DNA of 12,792 nt from a bacterium. GTDB taxonomy: Bacteria > Electryoneota > RPQS01. Positions within the stretch are counted from its first letter, which is position 1; each line of letters starts with the position of its first letter. Positions 1-6,755 of this stretch are shown one piece after another. The notes under the pieces were generated by a model. The model was given only the letters and a program-made list of their open reading frames with translations, was not told the DNA's origin and did no database searches. Both the position numbers and the translations under genes were made by a program. The DNA lies in NCBI GenBank assembly GCA_028711875.1, contig JAQTRJ010000024.1, positions 1 through 12,792 on the forward strand, read 5' to 3'.

Positions 1-111
1 CATGAATCGCTGGTAGGCGCAGAACAGGTCGCCGGTCACGGCGTCCTCGCACAAGCTGGGGATTTGCACGTCGAGGAAATCGTTCCCGGGATCGTTGTGG
101 GACTTGCGGAT
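1..111 (-). pseudogene. Shifted-frame continuation of the BNR-like gene, cut by window edge
   Basis: On the minus strand, the codons from about 105 down to 1 read KSHNDPGNDFLDVQIPSLCE followed by DAVTGDLFCAYQRFM. This is a normal-looking soluble beta-protein sequence with good amino-acid balance. It is open to the window edge and has no start of its own. In this frame a TGA lies at 112-114, so the switch from the upstream frame must fall close to 103-114, in the run reading TCCGCAAGTCC on the minus strand. The spacing fits loss of one base (or gain of two). It is best read as the C-terminal part of the preceding gene, separated by an indel that is either a real mutation or an assembly or read error. 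Confidence 0.6.
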
Positions 112-1175
112 TCATTGAGAAGACGATAGTGCGTGACAATGGGCGTGAACTGCCGGAACCGATCATCCCAGTGCCAGATCCCCGACCAACCCACGTAGTC
201 ATCGCCGGGAATTGCCGGGACGTGCGACGCCAAGAACGCGACGTGAAGAGTTCCGGCTCGGTCGAAGAGAATCGAGCAGTCTTCGTAGATACGAAACGTG
301 TCCGCCGCCGTGGACTCCGTGATGTTTTCCGGATACTCCCAGTAACCCTCGTCTTCCGAAATTCGAAACCATAGATCTCCGTCGCGCGAATAGGCCAGAG
401 CCACGTGACCATTGACCTGAGAACAGGCAATATCCACGGCGGACGAATACTCCAGCGTATCGAAAAGTGTGTAATCTCCGAACAGATCCTGTTGATCCCA
501 GCCGATTTCCAGTCCGAAGCCGTCCGAATCCCATTGCGGATGTCCGCGCGCATAGCAGAGCCGGTAGTGCTCTTCCGGCTCCGAGTCTTGCCGCAGCAGG
601 CAGGCCATGTGCAAGCTGCTGTCGCGCAGAAGAGTGACGCGCGGCCAGAGAAACTCCGCATTGGGACCAGCCTGTGAAAAGGGATAGGTCGTCGTGAAGG
701 CTCCCAATCGCGGGAGATAGTCTATGGAGATCCCACAACGCACTTGCTGGCCCACTGTGCAATGGTAGGTCGGGAAGCACCAGCCCGAAGGAAGCGTGAC
801 CAGACAAGGATAGCCCGCCCGCGACGCCGCATCTATCTGCGCGCCATCATCGAAGAGCAAATCGTGCGCGATGGGATCCCACACGTTGTAGAATACGTGG
901 CGGTTTGATAGAGAGCTATTGGAGAATCGCATGAACGCCACATGGGTATATCCCAGATCATCCACGGCGATTTTCCGGGCGACCCGGCCGAATCCGTTGC
1001 GGTAGCCCCAAGTCTGTCCAGCCTCGATGCGCTCGCCCAACGGTTCATCAAGAGCCTGAACCGCTCCGCGGGGATCACTTGGTGACGCAAGACAGGGCAG
1101 TATCACAAAGTGAAGACAGAGGGTGAACGCTAACGCAATAAAACGCGGATCGTGAGTCCAATGACAACCGAACAT
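36..1175 (-). CDS. Secreted BNR/neuraminidase-like repeat protein, C-terminus frameshifted
   Basis: The frame encodes 379 residues. An N-terminal hydrophobic stretch (about residues 11-31, ending PCLASPS) looks like a Sec signal peptide; it is not a lipobox because Pro precedes Cys. The mature part has repeated strands of the kind GYTHVAFM, SLHMACLL, NGHVALAYSRDGDLW and GTLHVAFLA, which resemble BNR/sialidase-type propeller blades; no enzymatic residues can be assigned. The ATG at 1175 has a GGGAGT Shine-Dalgarno (1181-1186) 5 nt upstream. The gene starts 42 bp after the stop of the large secreted protein upstream, so the two are probably one operon. The last ~30 residues before the TGA at 36-38 are low-quality sequence (rich in T, S and P). 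A better protein continues in another frame to the window edge, so this end is probably not native. Function unknown; an extracellular or surface role is inferred. Confidence 0.75.
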   Translation of the reverse strand: MFGCHWTHDPRFIALAFTLCLHFVILPCLASPSDPRGAVQALDEPLGERIEAGQTWGYRNGFGRVARKIAVDDLGYTHVAFMRFSNSSLSNRHVFYNVWDPIAHDLLFDDGAQIDAASRAGYPCLVTLPSGWCFPTYHCTVGQQVRCGISIDYLPRLGAFTTTYPFSQAGPNAEFLWPRVTLLRDSSLHMACLLRQDSEPEEHYRLCYARGHPQWDSDGFGLEIGWDQQDLFGDYTLFDTLEYSSAVDIACSQVNGHVALAYSRDGDLWFRISEDEGYWEYPENITESTAADTFRIYEDCSILFDRAGTLHVAFLASHVPAIPGDDYVGWSGIWHWDDRFRQFTPIVTHYRLLNESASPTTIPGTISSTCKSPACARTP

Positions 1176-1217
1176 GGCAGACTCCCATGATTGAGACTGT
1201 TCCGGCTATCTGGCGAC

Positions 1218-4200
1218 CTACGGAATATCTCGCGCCGTGATGACATAGTTCGCATGATCAATCGTCGGAAGCTCATCCGTCCAACTCGTGAAACCTGCAT
1301 TCTCGACGTAAATCGTATCGCGAAGGACCCAATCCGGATCGGCGCCCCCATCGGGATTTCCGTCGTTGTTGCGCTCGGTCGTCATCCAGATCGCGTAATA
1401 TCCCGGTTGGGGAGCGGTGAAATGCAATCGCAGCGATCCCTGTGCCGGAAGATAGTAAGCTGTCACATGCTGAGGCGGAGCGGGCGGAACAGGCAGATCG
1501 CCGAGTTCGTATTTCTCCAGCGGGTAGGGCGGCACGCCCGGATTGCCGGCGACGAAAACCGTCTCGCGACCCGCGACTCCAAACGGAGACGGCGGGCGAT
1601 CATATTGGATAAGGCACGAGGTTTCCAGCCGCACACCGCCAGCGGAAGCTGGATCGAGATCACGAATGCGCTCGATCGTGTGAGTATTTTTATTCAGCGC
1701 CAACAGCATGCTTGTGGTTTCATCGTAGTCAAGACCCGCGGCGCTCTGATCGCCCGGCGTTTCCCAGGGGACAGGCATGCTCTGCAGAAGAGTCGGAGCA
1801 TTGTTCACGTCGTACTCCAGCAGAGAATCCGGAGCGCCGTCCTGAATGCACCAGAGATGATTGTTGTCCTCATCGAACGCCAATCCGGTCAGACCGCGAT
1901 GTCCGACGTCATAGCACGCGATCAATTGTCCGCTCGCATCCGCACAACAGAGAGAATCCTTGTCCAGTTTGGTGAACCAGAAAGCACCGCGCGGATCATA
2001 GGCCAGCCCGCTGTAGTTGCGCCAAGAGCCCAGTTGAGGAAGCGAGATCGTGAATACGGTGTCGCAGGAAACGGGATCATAGCCGACAAGCAGTCCCTTG
2101 AAGTACACAACGGGCGGGTCCACCACCTCCATGTCCATCACGAACCACACGATCTCCGCCGGAGGAAACTGCGGCAGCGACACGTACTCGCCGTCGCGCA
2201 CGGCATAGGTGAACGTGTGCGGAGAGCTGAAATCCAGATACATATCGTCTCGACAACGGCCCAGATAGTCGCAGCCGGGAGTCGCATCGAAGTGCGGAAA
2301 CCAATAGACACCCACGTCCGTGCGCGTATAATCGGGATCAGAGGATTCGGCGGGATCGCCCGCGTCAATGCAGCACGATCGGGTTTCATCCTGCGCAGGA
2401 TAATTGCTCCACGTGAGATGATAGTCATTTTCACCCGGATTCGCAAACAGCGGATCGCAGGAGATGTTGCCCGTTCCCGGCCAGCCCGCCTCGATATCGC
2501 AGTAGGACGCCGTGAAGTCCGCCCGTCCGATCACGTAGATCGGATCTTCCCCAGTGTTGTCCCAGACAATCGTGCCCGAAGCCACCGGGTGCGACGCCGG
2601 GTGCGGTTCGGGAAGCACGGAGTGCGACGCAATCCCGCCGCCGTATTGCGCGGCGTTTCCGGAGATCGTGCAGTGCGAGATCGTACCGCTCGATCCATCC
2701 CAACTTATGCCTCCGCCCCACTCCCCGGCCGTGTTGTCGGCGATCACGCAATAGGAGATCGCCACGGCATTGGAACGCGAGAGCGCGATCCCTCCGCCGT
2801 GATGTTCGGCGGAATTATGGCGAAGTGTGCAGTGGGCGATCGTCGGATTGGAATTGCTGCAATAGACTCCGCCGCCATCGCCATCGCCCAACCCACCCAC
2901 TGCCGAGCCATACTCAATTCGGCAATACTCCAAGCGCGAAGCGGGATCGGCATTCACAAAACGAATCCCACCCCATACAGCCTCTTCATTCGCGAAGTAG
3001 TGCGTGAAGAGAATCGAATCCTGTTCCGTACCGACGGCATTCAGGCGGCCATAGACGTTGAAATCGTAGTGGCCGACAAAGAGAATCTGCACCCCCGGTT
3101 CGATAGTGAGCTCATGCCCGGCGGGAACGGATAGGTCACAGAGTGCGATGTAGGGCGAATCTTCGCGCGTAAGCGTTCCCTCGATGTCGCCGCACAATCC
3201 CTGACAGACGGTCGTGGATTCGAACGCGCGGGGAACGGCCGCAACGCCCCACGACGACAGCGCCTGCGGGCTGCCGTCGAAGACTGTGCCGAAGCTGGTT
3301 TGCGAGGGAGTCCAGTCATACGAACTTGAACTCCCGAGATCGTTCAGGCAGGTCGTGCCGGAAGAACTGCACGTGGCGAACAGAGCGTCGCGCGAGCCTA
3401 CACCGTAGCTGGTGGTCGTTCCGGCAATATACAGATTCGCATCGGGATTTTCACACATCGAAGCCCCGTGGTCATCCGCCTCGCCGCCGAAGCTCGTTGC
3501 CCACTGAAAGACTCCCGCTCCGGACCACTTGGCCAGCAGCACATCCCTCGACATGGTAGCTGATCCGAATTGAGCGCCGGCAACCACCAAGTCTCCGTCC
3601 TCCGTCTCGATAACTTGATTCCCCTGTTTTGTATAGGGAAACCCTCCCCCCATGATTTTGCCCCATGACACGTTCAGCTCGGAATCCAACTTCACCAAAA
3701 TGAGCGAACGACCGGAGAATTCGTCTTCCGCGGAGCCTGTGACCACATAGTCGCCATCGTGCGTCTTCAATAACGACGTGGGCGTTTCGTAGAGATCGCT
3801 GTCTCCGATTCGAATCAGAAATCCGGGAATCGGCATCAGGACTTCCGGCTCGAAGGCCGCCAGAAGGACATCGCGACCGATGAGCGATCCTTCAACGGTG
3901 CCTGCGACCAGGAATCCAAAGGATGTCTGGACAACGGAATACCCCCGGAATCCCCGCAACTCTCCGCCGATATGTGTGATCTGAAGAGTGTCAAACGCCA
4001 GACTGATTCTGGCGATGAATAGGCTGGGGAGATTGAAGGTCCCATACTCCTCGCTGTATCCAGCGACCATCAGATTGCCGGTCAGAGCCTGCGTAATCGA
4101 GCAGCCCACGTCATCGGCACTCGCGCCCCAGGTGGAAGCCCCGAGCAGATTTCCCGCGTCGTTGAAACGGGCCAGCAGCATGTCCTTCCCGCCCTGACCA

Positions 4201-4547
4201 TGACTCGTGGTGTAGCCGACGACGGCGATGTCGCCGATGAGCGGGCGGCAGAGCACCGACAATCCCACCTCATCTCCCGATCCTCCAAGAGTCTTTGTCC
4301 AGAGCAAGACTCCCTGGGAATCGTACTTGGCCAGCAGGAGATCCCGGCCGCCGCCAAAACTGTCCGTACATCCCGTGAAAACGTACCCGCCATCGCCGGT
4401 GCCGGTCATGGAGCAGATAGAATCGCTTCCGCTCGCACCGAACGTTTTGAAGACATAACCGCCTTGTGCCTGGAGCGGGACAGGAAACAGAAGTCCCAGC
4501 GTAAGCAACGTGATGACCGTCAAGGATACAGCAGCACTTCGTTTCAT
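1218..4547 (-). CDS. Large secreted mosaic protein: beta-propeller repeats plus right-handed beta-helix
   Basis: About 1109 residues starting MKRSAAVSLTVITL; residue numbers here count from the upstream ATG at 4559 (add 4). A Sec signal peptide spans residues 5-32 (ends PVPLQAQ). Residues ~34-405 hold about seven imperfect repeats with DGGYVFTG / RDLLLAKYD / W.KT.GG cores, a propeller-like repeat common in secreted proteins of FCB-type bacteria. Residues ~455-755 are a right-handed beta-helix: an opening around ELTIEPGVQILF, Gly-rich rungs such as DGGGVYCSNSNPTIAHCTL and GGGISWDGSSGTISHCTISG, and a closing CIDAGDPAES...TDVGVY signature. Residues ~775-1020 look like a second propeller. Residues ~1030-1113 form a beta-sandwich-like end. 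No type IX sorting tail is evident at the C-terminus (ending VITARDIP). It is probably exported to the cell surface or medium; substrate unknown. Its stop is TAG. It lies just upstream of the BNR-like gene. Confidence 0.85.
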   Translation of the reverse strand: MKRSAAVSLTVITLLTLGLLFPVPLQAQGGYVFKTFGASGSDSICSMTGTGDGGYVFTGCTDSFGGGRDLLLAKYDSQGVLLWTKTLGGSGDEVGLSVLCRPLIGDIAVVGYTTSHGQGGKDMLLARFNDAGNLLGASTWGASADDVGCSITQALTGNLMVAGYSEEYGTFNLPSLFIARISLAFDTLQITHIGGELRGFRGYSVVQTSFGFLVAGTVEGSLIGRDVLLAAFEPEVLMPIPGFLIRIGDSDLYETPTSLLKTHDGDYVVTGSAEDEFSGRSLILVKLDSELNVSWGKIMGGGFPYTKQGNQVIETEDGDLVVAGAQFGSATMSRDVLLAKWSGAGVFQWATSFGGEADDHGASMCENPDANLYIAGTTTSYGVGSRDALFATCSSSGTTCLNDLGSSSSYDWTPSQTSFGTVFDGSPQALSSWGVAAVPRAFESTTVCQGLCGDIEGTLTREDSPYIALCDLSVPAGHELTIEPGVQILFVGHYDFNVYGRLNAVGTEQDSILFTHYFANEEAVWGGIRFVNADPASRLEYCRIEYGSAVGGLGDGDGGGVYCSNSNPTIAHCTLRHNSAEHHGGGIALSRSNAVAISYCVIADNTAGEWGGGISWDGSSGTISHCTISGNAAQYGGGIASHSVLPEPHPASHPVASGTIVWDNTGEDPIYVIGRADFTASYCDIEAGWPGTGNISCDPLFANPGENDYHLTWSNYPAQDETRSCCIDAGDPAESSDPDYTRTDVGVYWFPHFDATPGCDYLGRCRDDMYLDFSSPHTFTYAVRDGEYVSLPQFPPAEIVWFVMDMEVVDPPVVYFKGLLVGYDPVSCDTVFTISLPQLGSWRNYSGLAYDPRGAFWFTKLDKDSLCCADASGQLIACYDVGHRGLTGLAFDEDNNHLWCIQDGAPDSLLEYDVNNAPTLLQSMPVPWETPGDQSAAGLDYDETTSMLLALNKNTHTIERIRDLDPASAGGVRLETSCLIQYDRPPSPFGVAGRETVFVAGNPGVPPYPLEKYELGDLPVPPAPPQHVTAYYLPAQGSLRLHFTAPQPGYYAIWMTTERNNDGNPDGGADPDWVLRDTIYVENAGFTSWTDELPTIDHANYVITARDIP

Positions 4548-4746
4548 GGCCGTCTCCATTTTTTGTCAGACTTGTTTGGTATTACCTGATTGTTCCAAAC
4601 TGAAATTGAAGAAATGAAACCAGCGCCATCCGTGATTTCAGTTCGGGAATTCTGTCGGGGGACCCTAACCGGGGGAAGGACTCGAACCTCATATATAGAA
4701 TTGTATAACGGGGTGAAATCTTGCATGGGTCTGTCTCATCAGCGCA
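4548..4746. other. Non-coding upstream region of the secreted-protein gene
   Basis: No supportable gene. It holds an 8-bp inverted repeat (ACTGAAAT at 4599-4606 and ATTTCAGT at 4635-4642) and a stretch at 4669-4689 that, read on the minus strand, resembles a tRNA T-arm (GAGGTTCGAGTCC). There is also an A/T-rich patch at 4690-4708. The promoter for the two secreted-protein genes should lie here, but no convincing -35/-10 pair could be picked. Confidence 0.5.
4554..4557 (-). promoter_or_regulatory. Shine-Dalgarno deciding the start of the mosaic secreted protein
   Basis: GGAG on the minus strand lies 6 nt before the ATG at 4547-4545. It lies immediately inside the alternative upstream ATG (4559-4557), which has only an A-rich run before it. 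Starting at 4547 also gives a classic signal peptide beginning MKR, so the second ATG is preferred. Confidence 0.6.
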
Positions 4747-4973
4747 AAACCTTCTTAGAAGCAGCATTAGCCCACACGCTCCGGCGTGTGGGATTGCGCG
4801 GTGTCCAGAAGGACAAGACGCTCTCTTAGAAGCGCATATCCATGCGGCGCTACGGGAATTCGCGCACAGCAGTGCGGCGCTACGGGAATTCGCGCACAGC
4901 AGTGCGGCGCTACGGGAATTCGCGCACAGCGTGCGGCGCTACAGGGTGACTCTGGAGAGTCACCACCGGGATT
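4747..4973. repeat. Structured tandem repeat, copy 1 (227 bp)
   Basis: It begins AAACCTTCTTAGAAGCAGCA and ends CACCACCGGGATT. The order inside is as follows. Hairpin H1 at 4771-4792 has a 9-bp perfect stem (CCCACACGC/GCGTGTGGG) and a TCCG loop, which in RNA would be a UNCG-type tetraloop. A short hairpin H2 at 4802-4815 is TGTCC-AGAA-GGACA. Three 30-bp direct repeats start at GCGGCGCTACGGGAATTC (4844, 4874, 4904), with a partial fourth at 4933. Hairpin H3 at 4945-4964 has an 8-bp stem (GGTGACTC/GAGTCACC). The next copy follows directly. Confidence 0.9.
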
Positions 4974-5173
4974 AAACCTTCTTCGAAGCAGCACTAGCCC
5001 ACACGCTCCGGCGTGTGGGATTGCGCGGTGTCCAGAAGGACAAGACGCTCTCTTAGAAGCGCATATCCATGCGGCGCTACGGGAATTCACGCACTGCCGT
5101 GCGGCGCTATGGGAATTCACGCACTGCCGTGCGCGGCTACGGGGTGACTCTGGAGAGTCACCACCGGGATTCT
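4974..5173. repeat. Structured tandem repeat, copy 2 (200 bp)
   Basis: Same order and nearly the same sequence as copy 1, starting AAACCTTCTTCGAAGCAGCA. H1 is at 4998-5019 and H3 at 5143-5162; the TGTCC-AGAA-GGACA hairpin is also kept. It carries two full 30-bp subunits (5071, 5101) and a partial third (5131), one fewer than copy 1. The 30-bp unit has diverged between copies (GAATTCGCGCACAGCA versus GAATTCACGCACTGCC), but within each copy the units are almost identical. That pattern points to recent amplification or gene conversion within each copy. The flanking GTGCG/CGCAC pairing of the subunit is kept in both. Confidence 0.9.
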
Positions 5174-5190
5174 AAACCAATGTTTCAACG

Positions 5191-5228
5191 CTGAACCCGG
5201 CTCAGCGTGCCCGGTGAGACTGGTTCAG
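5191..5228. repeat. Interrupted inverted repeat downstream of the anti-sigma gene
   Basis: CTGAACC (5191-5197) pairs with GGTTCAG (5222-5228), and CTCA (5201-5204) pairs with TGAG (5215-5218). There is a 3/3 internal loop and a 10-nt apical loop. It has no adjoining T-run. It lies between the terminator of the sigma operon and the repeat pair; role unknown. Confidence 0.5.
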
Positions 5229-5231
5229 GAT

Positions 5232-5261
5232 CAAGAAAGCCTCGCTTTTTCAAGCGAGGCT
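5232..5261 (-). terminator. Terminator-like hairpin of the CHAT/sigma/anti-sigma operon
   Basis: A 10-bp perfect stem (AGCCTCGCTT/AAGCGAGGCT, 5238-5261) with a 4-nt loop lies 43 bp past the stop of the anti-sigma gene. Read on the minus strand the stem is followed by a short T-rich run (TTCTTG). The T-run is weak, but position and orientation fit an intrinsic terminator. Confidence 0.6.
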
Positions 5262-5303
5262 GCAACGGTACTCAACAATCCCCGGCGATGATTCGCGCGA
5301 CGG

Positions 5304-6116
5304 CTATCTTTTACGGACATCCTCCATCAGCTCTGCGGCTTCCTGCCGGTAGCCCAAGTCCTGCTCCACAATCCATTCCAGAAGCGGCATGGCGCGCGTG
5401 GTATCGCCATTCAACAGGTAGGATTGCGCCAGATACCATCGCGTTCGAACGCTGAAGATCATCGAGTTCAAGCTGTCGGCTTTCTGAAGCGCTTCGATCG
5501 CCGGAACAGGATCGCGCTGCAGATAACGGCAGACCCCAAGATAGAGCCACCACGGACCCATCTGGGGCTGCAGTTGAACGGCCTGCTCGATGAGAATCGC
5601 CGCCGAATCGTAGGCCTGGGCAACATAGAATTTCATGCCCTCGTCAAAGAGTCGCTCCGCTCTCTGAGTCGGCCAATCCCGAAACGTGATGGATTCGTAG
5701 GGAAGCGCTCTGAATGACAAGAGCGGTTGATAGCCGTCGGAAACCTGAGGATTCCGGCCAAGAACAAGGAACAGCCCGATGGCCGCCATGGCAGCGGCGG
5801 CCGGCGTCCAAACCAGCGGACGCCGCAGCAACGCAAGAATTTTCTCTAAACCGTTTCTTGGGAACAGGGTCACGCCGCGAGCGGCAGAACGACTATGCCT
5901 CTGAACGGATGCTCCCTCCCGCTCCAGCGCTTCGAGAATTTCGGCCTTGTGCGCAGTCATGGTATCCGAGACGGCGCGGAACTGCTGCAATTCTTGGCGG
6001 CAAAAGCGGCAGTCCATCAGGTGCATCTCAAACGCGTCGCGCTCTGCGTCCTCCAAAGCATCCAATTCATAGTGAGCGATCAGCCTTCCGATCTCAGGAT
6101 TCGTGCACGCTTTCAT
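5304..6116 (-). CDS. Membrane-anchored zinc-finger anti-sigma factor with C-terminal TPRs
   Basis: 270 residues. The N-terminal ~50 residues form a zinc-binding anti-sigma (ZAS/zf-HC2) domain: Cys4, then His32-x3-Cys36-x2-Cys39 (HLMDCRFC), with the helix composition usual for binding ECF sigma2. A charged linker leads to one transmembrane helix at about 102-120 (LVWTPAAAAMAAIGLFLVLG). The part beyond the membrane (about 150-265) has TPR-like helix pairs (FDEGMKFYVAQAYDSAAILI; YLGVCRYLQRDPVPAIEALQ; WYLAQSYLLNGDTTRAMPLL) and could sense a protein partner. The ATG at 6116 overlaps the sigma stop codon (ATGA), the hallmark of a translationally coupled sigma/anti-sigma pair. The expected role is to hold the sigma factor at the membrane until signalled. 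All zinc ligands are present. Its stop is TAG. Confidence 0.85.
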   Translation of the reverse strand: MKACTNPEIGRLIAHYELDALEDAERDAFEMHLMDCRFCRQELQQFRAVSDTMTAHKAEILEALEREGASVQRHSRSAARGVTLFPRNGLEKILALLRRPLVWTPAAAAMAAIGLFLVLGRNPQVSDGYQPLLSFRALPYESITFRDWPTQRAERLFDEGMKFYVAQAYDSAAILIEQAVQLQPQMGPWWLYLGVCRYLQRDPVPAIEALQKADSLNSMIFSVRTRWYLAQSYLLNGDTTRAMPLLEWIVEQDLGYRQEAAELMEDVRKR

Positions 6117-6364
6117 GGCCGGTTCCTCCCCTCCGGATTGGGATCCAACACAGCCTTCAGTCTATTTCGGCAGCGATGCACGCGCGAATCGAAAGTCGCT
6201 CTGATCAGATCGGGCTCGATCTGTCTCTGCCGTTGAAAAATTTCCAACACCGAATAGCCTTCCAATATCGCGCTATAGTACGCGCGACAGAACAACGGAA
6301 GTTTGCTGACGGCTCGGGCTATCCGGGCGATCAAATCGCGCCGTTCGACATCGCCCTCGATGTC
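6113..6364 (-). CDS. Sigma4 part of the same ECF sigma factor, downstream of the TAG
   Basis: Directly after the TAG, in the same frame, the sequence reads DIEGDVERRDLIARIARAVS and then KLPLFCRAYYSAILEGYSVL. This is the sigma4 start and the first helices of the -35-binding helix-turn-helix. TFDSRVHRCRNRLKAVL matches the usual end of an ECF sigma4 (SRVHRARxxL). There is no ATG start in this part; only a TTG at 6334 is available, without a clear Shine-Dalgarno. This part is therefore translated only by readthrough of the TAG, by weak re-initiation, or not at all. It ends in TGA overlapping the anti-sigma ATG (6113-6116). If the TAG is a read error, 6113-6715 is simply one intact gene. Confidence 0.7.
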   Translation of the reverse strand, partial: DIEGDVERRDLIARIARAVSKLPLFCRAYYSAILEGYSVLEIFQRQRQIEPDLIRATFDSRVHRCRNRLKAVLDPNPEGRNRP

Positions 6365-6715
6365 CTAGCCGCTTTCGACAGTCGCAGCACTCGCGACGCC
6401 GCGAGATTCCCAAAAATCGTCGTCTTCGACTCCGTGCGGATGCGCAGCCGATAATTTCCTCCGCCGGAGCAGATCGCCGATTTTATTGCGGAGCACCACC
6501 AGCGCAAAGTAATGCGGATTCTCCGATATGCCTTCCAGTTTCTCCACGACGGTTAGCATTGCTTCTTGCACAACCTCTTCATGAACCGTTCTGTCAAGTC
6601 CTCGCAATCTAAATTGCGCCACGGACAACAATCTTTCACGCAGTTGCCGGCAGAGTTCCTCGCGGGCCTTGCAATTGCTTTTTTGGGCTTGACTTAGTAA
6701 GCCATTCCAGTCCAC
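6365..6715 (-). CDS. ECF RNA polymerase sigma factor, sigma2 part, ending at an in-frame TAG
   Basis: From the GTG at 6715 the frame gives 116 residues beginning (M)DWNGLLSQAQ, a typical ECF sigma N-terminus. Sigma2 spans about residues 14-88: REELCRQLRERLLSVAQF, the HEEVVQEAMLTVVEKL helix (core-polymerase binding), then YFALVVLRNKIGDLLRRRK (-10 recognition). After an acidic linker (GVEDDDFWESRG) the frame meets TAG at 6365-6367. The same frame continues beyond the TAG as a good sigma4 domain, so the intact protein would be 200 residues, a normal ECF length. Starts further upstream in the frame overlap the CHAT gene: a TTG at 6772 also has a GGGGAG 6 nt before it and would add 19 residues. 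Known role of the family: directs RNA polymerase to a small regulon, held inactive by the anti-sigma factor encoded next. Confidence 0.75.
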   Translation of the reverse strand: MDWNGLLSQAQKSNCKAREELCRQLRERLLSVAQFRLRGLDRTVHEEVVQEAMLTVVEKLEGISENPHYFALVVLRNKIGDLLRRRKLSAAHPHGVEDDDFWESRGVASAATVESG

Positions 6716-6722
6716 GACGGCG

Positions 6723-6727
6723 TCCCC
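6723..6727 (-). promoter_or_regulatory. Shine-Dalgarno deciding the sigma factor start
   Basis: GGGGA on the minus strand lies 7 nt before the GTG at 6715-6713. This start leaves a 40-bp gap after the CHAT gene and gives an N-terminus of normal ECF form, so it is preferred to the overlapping TTG at 6772. Confidence 0.5.
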
Positions 6728-6755
6728 AGCCGCGCCCTGGTTCTTGCTTGCCGGG

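Noticed and set aside
1083..1175. Lipoprotein signal in the BNR-like protein (Cys near the signal end)
   Set aside because: Pro stands directly before the Cys (ILPCL), which does not fit a lipobox. An ordinary signal peptide fits better.
1218..1500. Type IX secretion sorting domain at the end of the mosaic protein
   Set aside because: The C-terminus lacks the usual sorting-tail pattern and ends soon after a beta-sandwich-like segment (VITARDIP).
1191..3134. Long plus-strand open frame (647 codons) opposite the mosaic secreted protein
   Set aside because: Its product is Arg/Ile/Val-rich with no recognisable domains, and it lies wholly antisense to a gene with a signal peptide, repeats and a Shine-Dalgarno. 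It is a codon-bias shadow.
4599..4642. 8-bp inverted repeat upstream of the mosaic protein gene as an operator
   Set aside because: The arms are short, 28 bp apart and not tied to any promoter elements I can place, so chance is likely.
4844..4942. CRISPR-like array of 30-bp repeats
   Set aside because: The units are back to back with no unique spacers, and no cas gene is in the window. They are nested tandem repeats.
4721..5175. Open frames through the repeat pair with a 10-residue periodic peptide (ALREFAHSSA)
   Set aside because: The periodicity comes from a 30-bp DNA repeat being a multiple of three. Both strands stay open, there is no ribosome site, and perfect hairpins run through the frames.
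6365..6367. TAG read as an amino acid by a changed genetic code
   Set aside because: Two neighbouring genes end in TAG at the expected place (1218-1220 and 5304-5306), so TAG works as stop here. Rare readthrough remains possible.
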